Program-made: the position numbers and the translations under genes
Assembly: GCA_003252075.1 (NCBI GenBank)
Contig: QKDO01000102.1
Location: 21,973 to 85,972 of the forward strand
Direction: 5' to 3'
Source of the DNA: Nitrospirota bacterium
GTDB lineage: Bacteria; Nitrospirota; Thermodesulfovibrionia; Thermodesulfovibrionales; UBA6898
Length of the DNA stretch: 64,000 nucleotides
Shown here: positions 1 to 8,138 of the stretch, one piece after another
Layout: each line of letters begins with the position of its first letter
Position numbering within the stretch: position 1 is the first letter of the stretch
Notes under the pieces: generated by a model
The model's input: only the letters and a program-made list of their open reading frames with translations
Told to the model about the DNA's origin: nothing
The model's database searches: none

Positions 1-6
1 CTGCAG

Positions 7-126
7 TCATGTCAATGCGACCAGATACAGGGATATCTCTTCAGCAAGCCCCTGCCTGTCGCTGATTTCCAGGAATTTGCCTTGACACACTGAGACCGTC
101 TCCGCTCCAATGCTGCTCTTCTTCAC
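7..126 (-). CDS. Small ORF, possible 39-residue protein
   Basis: A GTG codon on the minus strand follows a GGAG ribosome binding site by about 7 bases and opens a 39-codon frame ending in TGA close to the window edge. It lies 57 bases downstream of trmJ and could be its last operon partner. The product (begins MKKSSIGAET) has no motif I recognise. It could equally be the start of a longer gene broken by a frameshift, since the window ends immediately after the stop. The support is only the ribosome binding site and position. Confidence 0.3.
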   Translation of the reverse strand: MKKSSIGAETVSVCQGKFLEISDRQGLAEEISLYLVALT

Positions 127-183
127 GATCCGTCTCCTTTTCGGCCATCCCGGAGAAAAAAAACGTTCCCGCTGCATCTCCTG

Positions 184-957
184 TTATCTTCGGGCAATCT
201 TTTTCTCAACCTGGCAGCAGATCCCTTTCAGCATCGTACGTTCGGCTTCTGTAAGTCCTGCCCTTCCGATAAAATGCCTCAGGTCAAGCATGATTTTTTT
301 CTTCATGTTTCTGTCCCCTTTCGGGATATAGTCGAGAAGCTCCAATGCCCCTGATATTTTTTCGTACAGTTCTGCACTTTCTCCATACCGCTGCAGAGGT
401 GGTGCCACGCCCGGGTCGGGTTGTATGACATAGGGCCCCCCGGCTTTCGCCGCATTTGATCTGCCCGGATCTGCCAGAAAAAGCTCGTAGGCGATTATCA
501 AGACTGCGTGGGACAGGTTCAGGGAAGGTTGTTGCGTGCTGCTCGGGATGGTAAGCATGCATCCGCATTCGTCAATTTCCCTGCGCAACAATCCCCGTGC
601 CTCTCGCCCAAAAAGGATCGCTATGGTGTTGTTGGCTGCCATCGCGAACAGTTTGGCTGCTCCTTCATCAGCAGGCAACATGATGCCCCGCCGTTTTCCC
701 GGTATCCGTGTCGTCCCTACAACAAGAGATCTGTCCTTGACGGCATCGGCAACACTGCTGAAGATCCCGGCCGAATCGAGTACGTCGTGGGAATTGCGTG
801 CAAACCATCTTCCTTCATTCGTCATCTCAGGAGGAGGGTTGACCAGGCAGAGGTTCCGGAAGCCCATGTTCTTGATGGCACGTGCCGAGGCCCCGATGTT
901 GCCCGGCTCTTTCGGCTCCACAAGAACGAAATAGATATTATCCTTCCAGCCGGCCAT
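184..957 (-). CDS. trmJ: tRNA (cytidine/uridine-2'-O-)-methyltransferase, TrmJ-like SPOUT enzyme
   Basis: A 257-residue protein of the TrmH/TrmJ SPOUT family, which methylates a ribose 2'-hydroxyl in the tRNA anticodon loop using S-adenosylmethionine in a trefoil-knot fold. Seen directly: the N-terminal block EPKEPGNIGASARAIKNMG (residues 14-32), the knot motif FGREARGL (116-123) and the final SAM-binding motif IPSSTQQPSLNLSHA (137-151). The frame is open further upstream, but the ATG at 957 has a GGGGGAG ribosome binding site 5-6 bases before it, and the family N-terminus begins here. It follows the CvfB-like gene by 37 bases on the same strand, so the two are probably co-transcribed. Which nucleotide is modified cannot be told from sequence. 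Confidence 0.9.
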   Translation of the reverse strand: MAGWKDNIYFVLVEPKEPGNIGASARAIKNMGFRNLCLVNPPPEMTNEGRWFARNSHDVLDSAGIFSSVADAVKDRSLVVGTTRIPGKRRGIMLPADEGAAKLFAMAANNTIAILFGREARGLLRREIDECGCMLTIPSSTQQPSLNLSHAVLIIAYELFLADPGRSNAAKAGGPYVIQPDPGVAPPLQRYGESAELYEKISGALELLDYIPKGDRNMKKKIMLDLRHFIGRAGLTEAERTMLKGICCQVEKKIARR

Positions 958-994
958 GATATACTCCCCCGTATTCGTGCCCGCGCGGGCAGAA

Positions 995-1915
995 TCAGGC
1001 TTTGCCGATGAGGCGTATCCCCTGCTCCTCAATGGCAATAACCCGTCTTTTGTACAGAAGGCCGATTGCCTTCTTATAGGTCTTCTTGCTCATCCCGAAC
1101 ACATGGTAGATGGCCTCGGAAGGACTTTTGTCCGTCATCGGGAGGAACCCGCCCCGAGACTTCAGGGTCATGATGATCCGCTCCGCTGCATCCCCGATCT
1201 GCGCATATCCCGGCAGCTGAAGACAGAGGTCTATCTTCCCGTCATCCCGTACTTTTTTGATGAACCCCGGCAAGTGCTGCCCTTTCCTGAGCTGCTGGAA
1301 GACCTCGTTCTTGTAGAGAATGCCCCATCGGGTATTATCGATGATGGCTTTATAGCCGATCTCGGTCTGGCTGCAGATCAGCAGATCCACGCTTTGCCCC
1401 TCAGCGAAGCCCGCCGCCTGTGCATTCATGAAGCGGTTCAGTTTCGAAGAAGCAACGATACGGTTGGTGCGCTCGTCTAGATGCACGTACACAATGTACG
1501 ATCTCCCTTCTTCCATCTTTTCTTTCTGCTCACTGAACGGCGCGAGCAGGTCCTTTTTCAGTCCCCAGTCCAGGAATGCCCCTACCGGAGTGACCGAAGC
1601 CACCTTCAGCAGCGCATATTCGTTGATCATGGCGTACGGCCGTTTCGTCGTAGCAAGGATCTCACCCTCAGAACCGGGAAAGATAAAGACATCGATATCA
1701 TCTCCGGTCACGCAGTTTATTCCCGCATAACTGCGCGGCATGAATAACTCTCCGCGATCTTTTCCGTCGAGCCAGACGCCGGCGTCAGATATCCTAAGGA
1801 CCCGCAGCCTGTTGAGTCTTCCAATCTCCACCGTCTCTGCAGGGAGCTTCCTCATTTCAGAGCCCGTTATGCGTTCCGTGTGCCTCTTGCTGCTCTGTAT
1901 CCTCCGGCGATTCAC
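995..1915 (-). CDS. CvfB-like S1 RNA-binding protein
   Basis: About 306 residues resembling the CvfB/YitL family: tandem S1-type OB folds followed by a C-terminal winged-helix segment (ending near GMSKKTYKKAIGLLYKRR). The family binds RNA and affects virulence-gene or rRNA-related expression in Firmicutes; the precise role is unknown. The GTG at 1915 overlaps the stop of the upstream gene (GTGA), suggesting translational coupling. An in-frame ATG at 1855 begins where most family members begin (MRKLPAETVEIG), so the first 20 residues may be untranslated. Neither start has a clear ribosome binding site. It sits between the RelA-like gene and trmJ in a three-gene minus-strand run. Confidence 0.75.
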   Translation of the reverse strand: MNRRRIQSSKRHTERITGSEMRKLPAETVEIGRLNRLRVLRISDAGVWLDGKDRGELFMPRSYAGINCVTGDDIDVFIFPGSEGEILATTKRPYAMINEYALLKVASVTPVGAFLDWGLKKDLLAPFSEQKEKMEEGRSYIVYVHLDERTNRIVASSKLNRFMNAQAAGFAEGQSVDLLICSQTEIGYKAIIDNTRWGILYKNEVFQQLRKGQHLPGFIKKVRDDGKIDLCLQLPGYAQIGDAAERIIMTLKSRGGFLPMTDKSPSEAIYHVFGMSKKTYKKAIGLLYKRRVIAIEEQGIRLIGKA

Positions 1916-3402
1916 GGGAAAAGGGTTGCCTGGTCTTTCCGTAACTGTGCAAAACTCTCTTCCGGCAGATCAAAGCTGTTTTTGAAGAGCCTGTTCATCA
2001 CCGAGACCAGCTGACGGAATTTATACGCGTCATGATGGGAGTCTCCCTTCTGTTCGGATGTGCGCCAACTTTGCTCGTCGGATATGCGCAGCTCGACACC
2101 AAGCGTGTGCTGCTGGGTTTTTTTGCTGATCCGGTCCCGTTTTGCAAAGAGAGGCGTGCCTGGGATCATGATGTTGTTTGTTGCGGTCGCCCGATGGAGC
2201 GGCAGGGAAAAGGCTATCTTGCACTGGAACTTTCTGTGTCCCCGCGAAGAGTGCAGATTCTTTGCCGCGTTTACGCTCAGTGCTTCATAGAACTTTCTCG
2301 CATTGGCAAGCAGTTCCTCTTCACCCGGCACGGTATCGCGGCCCTCGCTCCGGGAAAGGCTTATCATAAGCTTCCTCACGGCCCCGATCATGCTTTCCGG
2401 ATCATCGAACAGTGTCTGGGTTATGGAATGGGAGGCAGTGATTTCCTGCAGGATGACACCCCGCTTCTGGAGTGCGTGAAAAAGCTTCAGCGTATCGTCC
2501 ATGCTTTTAAGGATGAACGTTATAGCTAGGATATCCCGGATGTCGTACGCCTCTCCTTCCACATCCTTACCTAGCTTGGTGAACATGCTCTCCGGGCTCT
2601 TCAGCCTGGCCTTGATTTCGGCTATGTCGACCTCAACGCCGTCTCCGCTGTTGAATACCAGGCATCCTTTCTCATCGTCGAACGACAACGACTCATTCAG
2701 CTTGTGGAAAAATGTTGAAATCTTTACGAAAGCCCTTTGGCCTGACTCGCTGTCAGGTATATGCTGCGGGTGTTCCCAGTCATAATGGTACAGGTCATCA
2801 AGGCTCTGTCCCTGCATTTCAAGGAAAAAGCCTAGCTGCGCGTAATCATTAATGTCCTGGCTGTCCTCCTCGATCGATTTGATGAGGTGGCCCATCTTAA
2901 GCATGGAACAGGCTGTCTGCTGCCAAGCAGGCGGGACGTTTTCGGTGCTGTCATGATACCCGTAAAAAACATGCGGATACTTTCGCGATGAAGCAAGAAG
3001 GAAGAGGTGCCGTGGGTCCTCGCTGACGATCTGCTGAAACTCTGCGCTCTGCAGCACGGAGACAGTCTGACCGATGGCCTGCAGACACCTCTGGTAAAGA
3101 CCGGCATTGGGAGAGTTAAGGGCGGCAAGGCCTTCCAACTGCGTTCTGACAAAGGGGAAAAGCCAGTTCAAAAAGTAACGATAGACTTGTTCGACAAACT
3201 TTTGCGCTCTGTCTTTCTCGCTCGACTGCAGTTCATCATGAAGAATGTCGAATCCACGGTTTCCCATCATTCTGGTCGCCTGGCAGAGCGCTTCCCCATA
3301 ATTTTCGGTGCGCAACAGGAGAAACGGGGTCATCTCGGTCCTGTCCAGTACAGAGCCGAAGATCTCGTGGTGAAGCTCCTGTCTTTGTGATGTCAGTTCC
3401 AT
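1912..3402 (-). CDS. Large protein with a divergent RelA/SpoT-like nucleotidyltransferase domain
   Basis: A 496-residue soluble protein of unassigned function. Residues 1-250 are helical and unfamiliar. From about residue 260 the sequence follows the RelA/SpoT synthetase pattern: IKARLKSPESMFTKLG resembles the synthetase signature R-x-K-x-P-x-S-x-x-x-K, and YDIRDILAITFIL (286-298) resembles the segment YDLIGIRVIV. GVELRISDEQSWRTSE (435-450) followed by H and YKFR resembles the E-x-Q-I-R-T ... H-x-x-YK tail. Known of the fold: it transfers pyrophosphate from ATP to GTP/GDP. Whether this one is active is unknown because the central YxSLH region is poorly conserved. It resembles what is catalogued as the TIGR04552-type family (from memory). 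First gene of a minus-strand run with the CvfB-like gene and trmJ. Confidence 0.6.
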   Translation of the reverse strand: MELTSQRQELHHEIFGSVLDRTEMTPFLLLRTENYGEALCQATRMMGNRGFDILHDELQSSEKDRAQKFVEQVYRYFLNWLFPFVRTQLEGLAALNSPNAGLYQRCLQAIGQTVSVLQSAEFQQIVSEDPRHLFLLASSRKYPHVFYGYHDSTENVPPAWQQTACSMLKMGHLIKSIEEDSQDINDYAQLGFFLEMQGQSLDDLYHYDWEHPQHIPDSESGQRAFVKISTFFHKLNESLSFDDEKGCLVFNSGDGVEVDIAEIKARLKSPESMFTKLGKDVEGEAYDIRDILAITFILKSMDDTLKLFHALQKRGVILQEITASHSITQTLFDDPESMIGAVRKLMISLSRSEGRDTVPGEEELLANARKFYEALSVNAAKNLHSSRGHRKFQCKIAFSLPLHRATATNNIMIPGTPLFAKRDRISKKTQQHTLGVELRISDEQSWRTSEQKGDSHHDAYKFRQLVSVMNRLFKNSFDLPEESFAQLRKDQATLFP

Positions 3403-3607
3403 ATACAGTTTCCGGAGAAAAGTAACTGCCGGCTGTTTGCGGGCCCACAGGTCTCTTCTGTTGCTACCGGAATATTATAACTTAATTGTTCTGAGGTTGA
3501 AGATGCGGTTTGTGGAATGTCCACCCGGATATGAGAAAAATCATACTGACGAAGGAAGAAATTGGGTATCATTTCCGTGTGAACATTGAGCCCAGGGAGG
3601 TCGTAGT

Positions 3608-4075
3608 ATGAGAAAAAAGACAGGAATGATAGCGGTAATTGCGCTGATTGTCTCGGTTGTGGTTATGCCGCGGCTTCTGACCGCCGGCCAGGGCGAACAT
3701 CAGCATGCGCAGCAGGAACAACGGCATCAACAGGGGAAAAATCCTCTTCTTGAAGAGATGGCACTATTGGACAATGCGTTCCGTGAAATCGTCTCCGCCG
3801 TGTCCCTGGGAGAGGGCGAGCGGGTACATAATGCGCTGGAGGCCCTGCATGGAACCATGGAAAAGACCCATGCAGGAGTTCATTCAGGAGCGGTAAGAAT
3901 CCCGAAAAACGCTGACCGTACTGCTGAATTTGTGAATATGGATACGGAATTTCATGGAGATCTCGAAGCATTGGCACAGTCAGCGCAGACGGGCAATCAG
4001 AAGGACATGCTGTCACTCACCAAAAAGCTCCTCGATGGCTGTGTGAACTGTCATCAGACGTTCAGAAAACCGTGA
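3608..4075 (+). CDS. Cytochrome c'-like periplasmic monoheme protein
   Basis: A 155-residue exported protein. Residues 1-26 are a signal peptide (basic start, long hydrophobic core, cleavage near LTAGQG). A His/Gln-rich linker follows, then three to four amphipathic helices, with one haem-binding motif CVNCH at 145-149 very near the C-terminus. A C-terminal CxxCH after a four-helix bundle is the layout of cytochrome c'/c556-type proteins, which carry electrons or bind small gaseous ligands in the periplasm. A GGGAGG ribosome binding site precedes ATG 3608 by 8 bases. Monocistronic; transcribed towards the convergent gene 4130-4606. Confidence 0.8.
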   Translation: MRKKTGMIAVIALIVSVVVMPRLLTAGQGEHQHAQQEQRHQQGKNPLLEEMALLDNAFREIVSAVSLGEGERVHNALEALHGTMEKTHAGVHSGAVRIPKNADRTAEFVNMDTEFHGDLEALAQSAQTGNQKDMLSLTKKLLDGCVNCHQTFRKP

Positions 4076-4129
4076 ATCACGCGCCGAAGGAGGCAAGTGC
4101 GCTGCTCTCATCCGGAGGTGAGAAGGTGT

Positions 4130-4606
4130 TTAAGCCGGGTTGCAGAGGATGTCGAGCTGTTTCTGCAGATCAGCAGGTGAAAGGTTGTCAGCCAACTTTG
4201 TATCCACCAGAGAGGTAGCATTGATCCTTTTTACCATACCTTTGACCGCAAACCCGACCACCTCCTCAGGCGTCATGCTGCCGGGATTTTCGATGAGCAG
4301 AGGCTCGGTGTACCACCCTTCCTTTGTGGGGGCTATTCCGGCACAGCCGATATTGCAGTAATGCTCTTTCGGTACGGCTCCTTTTGCGTGTGCCAGCGTG
4401 CAAAGGTCGTACTTCACCAGCTGGAGGCCGCTCACGATAGGGTTTGAGCCAAGACCCAAGCGGCCCTTCATCATCGGAAGGAACCGGGTGACGTTGATGC
4501 CTGAGCAATAGATCAGGACATCCCTGCCATCTTTTTTCTCGGACCGCACAACAACATAGAAATAATCGTTCTTGAATTCATCTTTCAAAGTGCGTGAGTA
4601 TACCAC
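4130..4606 (-). CDS. Conserved-looking hypothetical protein, non-ATG start
   Basis: A 158-residue soluble protein I do not recognise. Three cysteines (in DLCTLAHAKG, CNIGCAG) lie in the middle, and the C-terminal third is helical and charged (MTPEEVVGFAVKGMVKRINA). No signal peptide or membrane segment. The frame is open upstream to a TAA, but the only plausible starts are GTG 4606 (preceded by GCGGAAG) and TTG 4588. Its 5' end faces the DUF255 gene, so the two are divergently transcribed across about 130 bases. Codon use and length argue for a real gene; the function is unknown. Confidence 0.6.
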   Translation of the reverse strand: MVYSRTLKDEFKNDYFYVVVRSEKKDGRDVLIYCSGINVTRFLPMMKGRLGLGSNPIVSGLQLVKYDLCTLAHAKGAVPKEHYCNIGCAGIAPTKEGWYTEPLLIENPGSMTPEEVVGFAVKGMVKRINATSLVDTKLADNLSPADLQKQLDILCNPA

Positions 4607-4737
4607 GACTTCCGCTGCGAAGTCTTCACATATGAAGACGTTTCCGTTTTTCCCTGCTGTGTAAGGGCTTCCGTAAGATGTGTTCTCGTGAGGTTCTTTT
4701 TTGCATGATCCTGGGCATTAGGATATGATGGAGTCAT

Positions 4738-6567
4738 ATGAAGAAGATATCTGTCCTTACCCTGAGTATTCTCCTCATTCTCTCGCAGCTGGCTGCAGCT
4801 GCTGAATTCAGGTTTTCGCCCCGCCCGAACAGGGCCCACCAGATCTCCTGGAGAGCATGGAGCCGTGGGGCGCTTCAGGAGGCGCGGCGATCTCAGCGCC
4901 CGGTGCTGCTTGCTCTGAGTGCGGTCTGGTGCCACTGGTGCCATGTGATGGACGAAACGACCTATTCGGACCCCGCGGTGATAGCCTTCATTCAGAAAAA
5001 CTTCATTGCCGTGCGCGTTGATGCTGACCGGAGGCCGGATATCGATGCCCTGTATAATCAAGGCGGCTGGCCGAGCACGGTCATACTGACTCCTGAAGGA
5101 GAGGTGATGGCGGGTGCCACCTATCTGCCGCCCGATGAAATGCTTCCCTGGCTTATGAAGCATGCCGCAGTAGGTACGCGGGAAAAAGACAAGCCTGCGG
5201 AAGATCAGGATTCATCCGGTCAGGCTGCGCCGACGCAAAGTGTCGAAGATTTCCCCGCTGAAACGGACATAGCCGAGGTAGCAGCCATGCTGCTGAGGCA
5301 GCATGATGACCACTGGGGAGGGTTCGGCGAGTGGCAGAAGTTCCCGAATCCCGATGCCGTCGATTTTCTCCTCGCAGAATATCGGCAGACCGGAAAACCG
5401 GAGTACCGGCGTATCATTGCCATCACGCTCGACCGGATGGAGCGCGGTTATATCCAGGATCACGTAGAAGGCGGTTTCTTCCGCTACGCCACACGTACGG
5501 ATTGGTCGGAACCTCATTATGAGAAGATGCTGGCATCCAATGCGGGAATTATAAGAAACTACGCCATCGCGTCCATGCTGCTAGGTGACGGCACGTACCG
5601 GAAGACCATGCTGAAGACCGTGGGCTATGTCATGGCAAATCTGTACGACAGAAAGTCCGGTGTGTTCTATGGCAGCCAGGACGCTGATGAGACATACTAC
5701 CGAAAGAAGGATCGGAAGGGTCTTGCGACTCCCTTCGTGGACAAGACGGTCTATGCCGATGCGAACGGTCGTATGATATCAGCTCTTCTGGCGGTCTATC
5801 AGGCGGCGGGGGATGCGCAGTACCTGGTCATGGCACGTAACGCTGCAGATTACATCATTGCGAGGCTCTACACAGCCGAGGATGGCGTATATCATTATTT
5901 GCTGGACAACAAGAGAGCGGTGCCGGGGCTGTTGCCGGACAATGTTCTTGTCGGCCTTGCCATGATCGACCTGTATCAGGCCACGGGTGATAGCAGATAC
6001 CTGAAAACGGCCGAGATGATCGCCCGCCGTGTTGCCGAGCATTTTTTTGACATATCCAGAGGACGGTTCATGCTTCATGCCGGGTCGACGATTGTTTCCC
6101 CTTCAACTGCCGGTATGCTCCAAAAGGCGCAGACGGACATCACCAATTATCTGGCGGTCATCCTCCTGAGCAGGGTGGGCAGGTACGGGGAAAGTGAGCG
6201 ATTTCGGCATATTATCAGGCAGGCCCTGGTAAGTCTCAGGACTAGCCGCATCCGCTTTACCCCATCGGGTGCTCATTACGGCACTGCCCTCAGCTGGAAT
6301 GTGCGGGAGGTGGTGGAGGTTACAGTAATTGCAGACGGCAAGCGCCGCAAGGCGTATCTGGCTGCACTGCAGCGGGTGTACATACCGCAGTCGGTCCTGC
6401 GGGTCTATTCACCAAAGGCCGATAGGGAGCGCATTCGTAAGTCAGGCTATCCCCTAAAGGAAGCTGTCTACGTCTGCAGAAAGAAGAAATGCTCGCCGGC
6501 ATTCTCGCAGCCTGCAGGCATGCCGAAGCTGATAAATGCGTTTCTGGCATATCCCTCCCCACCATGA
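4738..6567 (+). CDS. DUF255 thioredoxin-fold / six-hairpin protein, exported
   Basis: A 609-residue protein of the YyaL/SPATA20 family. Residues 1-22 form a signal peptide. A thioredoxin-like DUF255 domain follows with the family hallmark WCHWCHVM (CHWC at 65-68) and GGWPSTVILTPEG. The rest is an alpha/alpha toroid like those of N-acylglucosamine 2-epimerases. The family is found in all domains of life, but its reaction is not established; the CHWC pair suggests disulfide chemistry. An export signal is less usual, since many members are cytoplasmic. ATG 4738 has a GGAG five bases upstream. Confidence 0.85.
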   Translation: MKKISVLTLSILLILSQLAAAAEFRFSPRPNRAHQISWRAWSRGALQEARRSQRPVLLALSAVWCHWCHVMDETTYSDPAVIAFIQKNFIAVRVDADRRPDIDALYNQGGWPSTVILTPEGEVMAGATYLPPDEMLPWLMKHAAVGTREKDKPAEDQDSSGQAAPTQSVEDFPAETDIAEVAAMLLRQHDDHWGGFGEWQKFPNPDAVDFLLAEYRQTGKPEYRRIIAITLDRMERGYIQDHVEGGFFRYATRTDWSEPHYEKMLASNAGIIRNYAIASMLLGDGTYRKTMLKTVGYVMANLYDRKSGVFYGSQDADETYYRKKDRKGLATPFVDKTVYADANGRMISALLAVYQAAGDAQYLVMARNAADYIIARLYTAEDGVYHYLLDNKRAVPGLLPDNVLVGLAMIDLYQATGDSRYLKTAEMIARRVAEHFFDISRGRFMLHAGSTIVSPSTAGMLQKAQTDITNYLAVILLSRVGRYGESERFRHIIRQALVSLRTSRIRFTPSGAHYGTALSWNVREVVEVTVIADGKRRKAYLAALQRVYIPQSVLRVYSPKADRERIRKSGYPLKEAVYVCRKKKCSPAFSQPAGMPKLINAFLAYPSPP

Positions 6568-6644
6568 CCGGCATCGCCGTGACGTCATCTGCTTCTATCG
6601 CGTCATGCGGAAGTGTTGATGTGTGCTGCATCTGGTATAAAAGG

Positions 6645-6745
6645 AGATAGCGTGGGGAGGAGGTGAAGTTTCCCCGGAAGCCCGCTGCCATGGTGCCCGG
6701 GTCTGTAAGCAGCGCTTCAGCTGCAAGGGGAAAAGGCTATCAGCG
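6645..6745 (+). ncRNA. Possible structured small RNA in a convergent gap
   Basis: The 195-base gap between two convergent genes holds a compact foldable segment. GATAGC (6646-6651) pairs with GCTATC (6736-6741) as a closing stem. Inside are GGGGA/TCCCC (6654-6658 with 6671-6675) and GCAGC/GCTGC (6709-6713 with 6720-6724). A TGGTATAAA extended -10-like sequence lies just upstream (around 6633-6641). I compared it with common riboswitch and SRP patterns and found no match. Because both flanking genes end here it is not a leader. It is a hypothesis from hand folding only. Confidence 0.2.
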
Positions 6746-6762
6746 TGAGAGTGCGGCTGCAG

Positions 6763-6957
6763 CTAGGTTTTGACTGCCACAAGAACAACACCGAGCTTTT
6801 TCTCGGCCTCAGCTATCTGGCTGATTTCATCCTTGCTCAGATCAGCAGGTGAAACATTGTAGCAGCTGTAAGCGAGCAGCGTCTTCCCAACCTTCTGTTC
6901 GACTGTCCTGATCTCCCGAAGCTTACCTTCATCGAGTTTGGAGAGATTGCATAGCAT
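6763..6957 (-). CDS. Small hypothetical protein, 64 residues
   Basis: A short acidic/basic helical protein (MLCNLSKLDEGKLREIR...) with one internal Cys and no signal or membrane segment. It is supported by an excellent ribosome binding site: AAAGGAGG ends about 7 bases before the ATG. The pattern KLDEGKLREIRTVEQKVGKTLL then SKDEISQIAEAEKKLGVVLVAV looks like two related helix-strand units, perhaps an internal duplication. It stands alone between the DUF255 gene and the degraded island. I do not recognise a function. Confidence 0.7.
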   Translation of the reverse strand: MLCNLSKLDEGKLREIRTVEQKVGKTLLAYSCYNVSPADLSKDEISQIAEAEKKLGVVLVAVKT

Positions 6958-7102
6958 GATGGTTTCCTCCTTTGTTGCGGGCTTAGTTACACCCTACCGC
7001 TTTTTGGTCATTGCGTCAACAGGGAAAAAGCAGCAAGGTTCCAACTTGCTGTTTTAACGCAAATTATGGGTAATCAGCCTTTTTTTCAGCAACCGTTGTC
7101 CA

Positions 7103-7584
7103 TCAAAAGCGGGCTTCCTTCATTTCTGCAGGTGTGCGCTCCCAATAGGACTTTTCAAAACAGAACGCCGTCTTTTCCTCATCAACATAAACGAAGTTGA
7201 GATTGAAGTAGGCGTACACAGCCTTGCGCAGAGATGGGTCGTGGACAACAAAACCCTTTGGTTGCTCGTATCTGTCCAACAGCCTGCGCTATGTGTCGGT
7301 CGGTTCCCATCCTGTCTGGTGGAAAGTGATTCTGCTGCCGAACTCATGCAACATGTCCTGGTGAATCTTCCACTGTTTAACCCAGATCTCAGACACGCCG
7401 CGTGTTCCGTATCCTGCCAACTTCTTTAGGCTGCGGCATCGCTCCGTTCCCGCTATAAACGCTCGTCAAGCGTTTTCATCACCTCGCCCGCATTTTCTAC
7501 CATGATCTGCCGAATCTCACTCAGTCATTGCTCATGCCCGTTCGTAAAACGGTAATCCTGTTTAATCTGCTCGAATGAACGCAC
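7103..7584 (-). pseudogene. Broken unrecognised gene (multiple stops and frameshift)
   Basis: Reading the minus strand gives convincing protein in pieces. Starting at GTG 7584 (VRSFEQIKQDYRF), the frame hits TGA after HEQ and TAG after LDERL. It then continues in another frame (LKKLAGYGTRGVSEIWVKQW), hits TAG after EPTDT, and ends at TGA 7103-7105 after a good C-terminus (EKSYWERTPAEMKEARF). At least three nonsense changes and one frame change mark it as dead. The first 40 codons faintly recall the start of a protoglobin (globin-coupled sensor) domain, but the rest does not support that. It lies beside the dead tnpA. Confidence 0.5.
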
Positions 7585-7693
7585 TAACTATGCCTCCCTG
7601 TACAAGTGTTTCGTCTCCCGCAGCCCGCTGATTTATTCTGCAACGGTTTTGAAGAAAATCTCACTTTTATAAATACGATCAGAAAACCACGAG

Positions 7694-8051
7694 ATGTCAA
7701 ACTCGGACAGAATCTCATAGGAGACATCGGCTTCTGTACCACTGGGCATGGATACCCAAATAGCGGAAGAGGGTTTTGAAAGGCAAAATAGCTGCTCGCC
7801 TGAATCGTATGCTGTATGATGCGTGCAAGATAAACGACTGCCCGACCAACAAACCGGGCGTCCAAGAGGATTATATGTAAGCAATCATCCAGCTCAATGT
7901 AGCCCATTGTGTGGCGGATGCAGTCAAGCGTTTCAGCGGCGGCACAAGCAGCGTCATACGGAAAGAATATCCGGAGCTGGAAGAATTTCTGTGTGGCGAT
8001 GGTTTCCGGGATGACGGATATAAGGAAGCCATATTATACCAGTGGCCCTGA
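7694..8051 (+). pseudogene. Inactivated IS200/IS605-family transposase TnpA
   Basis: One plus-strand frame, read through two stops, reconstructs almost the whole of a Y1 transposase of the IS200/IS605 type. Seen in order: LYHWAWIPK, TAG (7761-7763) where a Tyr is usual, RKRVLKGKIAARLNRMLYDA, then VQEDYM, TAA (7878-7880) and AIIQL. In active enzymes that last block reads EDHxHxIIQL, so the HUH metal site is lost. The C-terminal part VADAVKRFSGGTSSVIRK, EYPELEEF and GDGFRDDGY match the family. The frame ends at TGA 8049-8051, before the catalytic-tyrosine helix. The ATG at 7694 lies in a different frame, implying an extra indel. I saw no tnpB. Confidence 0.8.
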
Positions 8052-8138
8052 AACTCCGGACTTCAGTCAGGGGATATGTTCATTAGCTGTTAACATTCTA
8101 CCATGTTCTGCGTCAGGGTCATTGCCGGTCTGCAGCGG

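Noticed and set aside
4585..5163. Minus-strand 192-codon frame over the DUF255 start
   Set aside because: It is antisense to the well-supported DUF255 N-terminus and has no recognisable motif.
6640..6745. Cobalamin, molybdenum-cofactor or SRP-type RNA
   Set aside because: Key conserved sequences of each are lacking, and a riboswitch makes no sense between two convergent gene ends.
7584..7907. Minus-strand frames at 7584-7907 and 7633-7884 as genes
   Set aside because: They lie antisense to the reconstructed tnpA, which has a clear family match, and have no good ribosome binding site.
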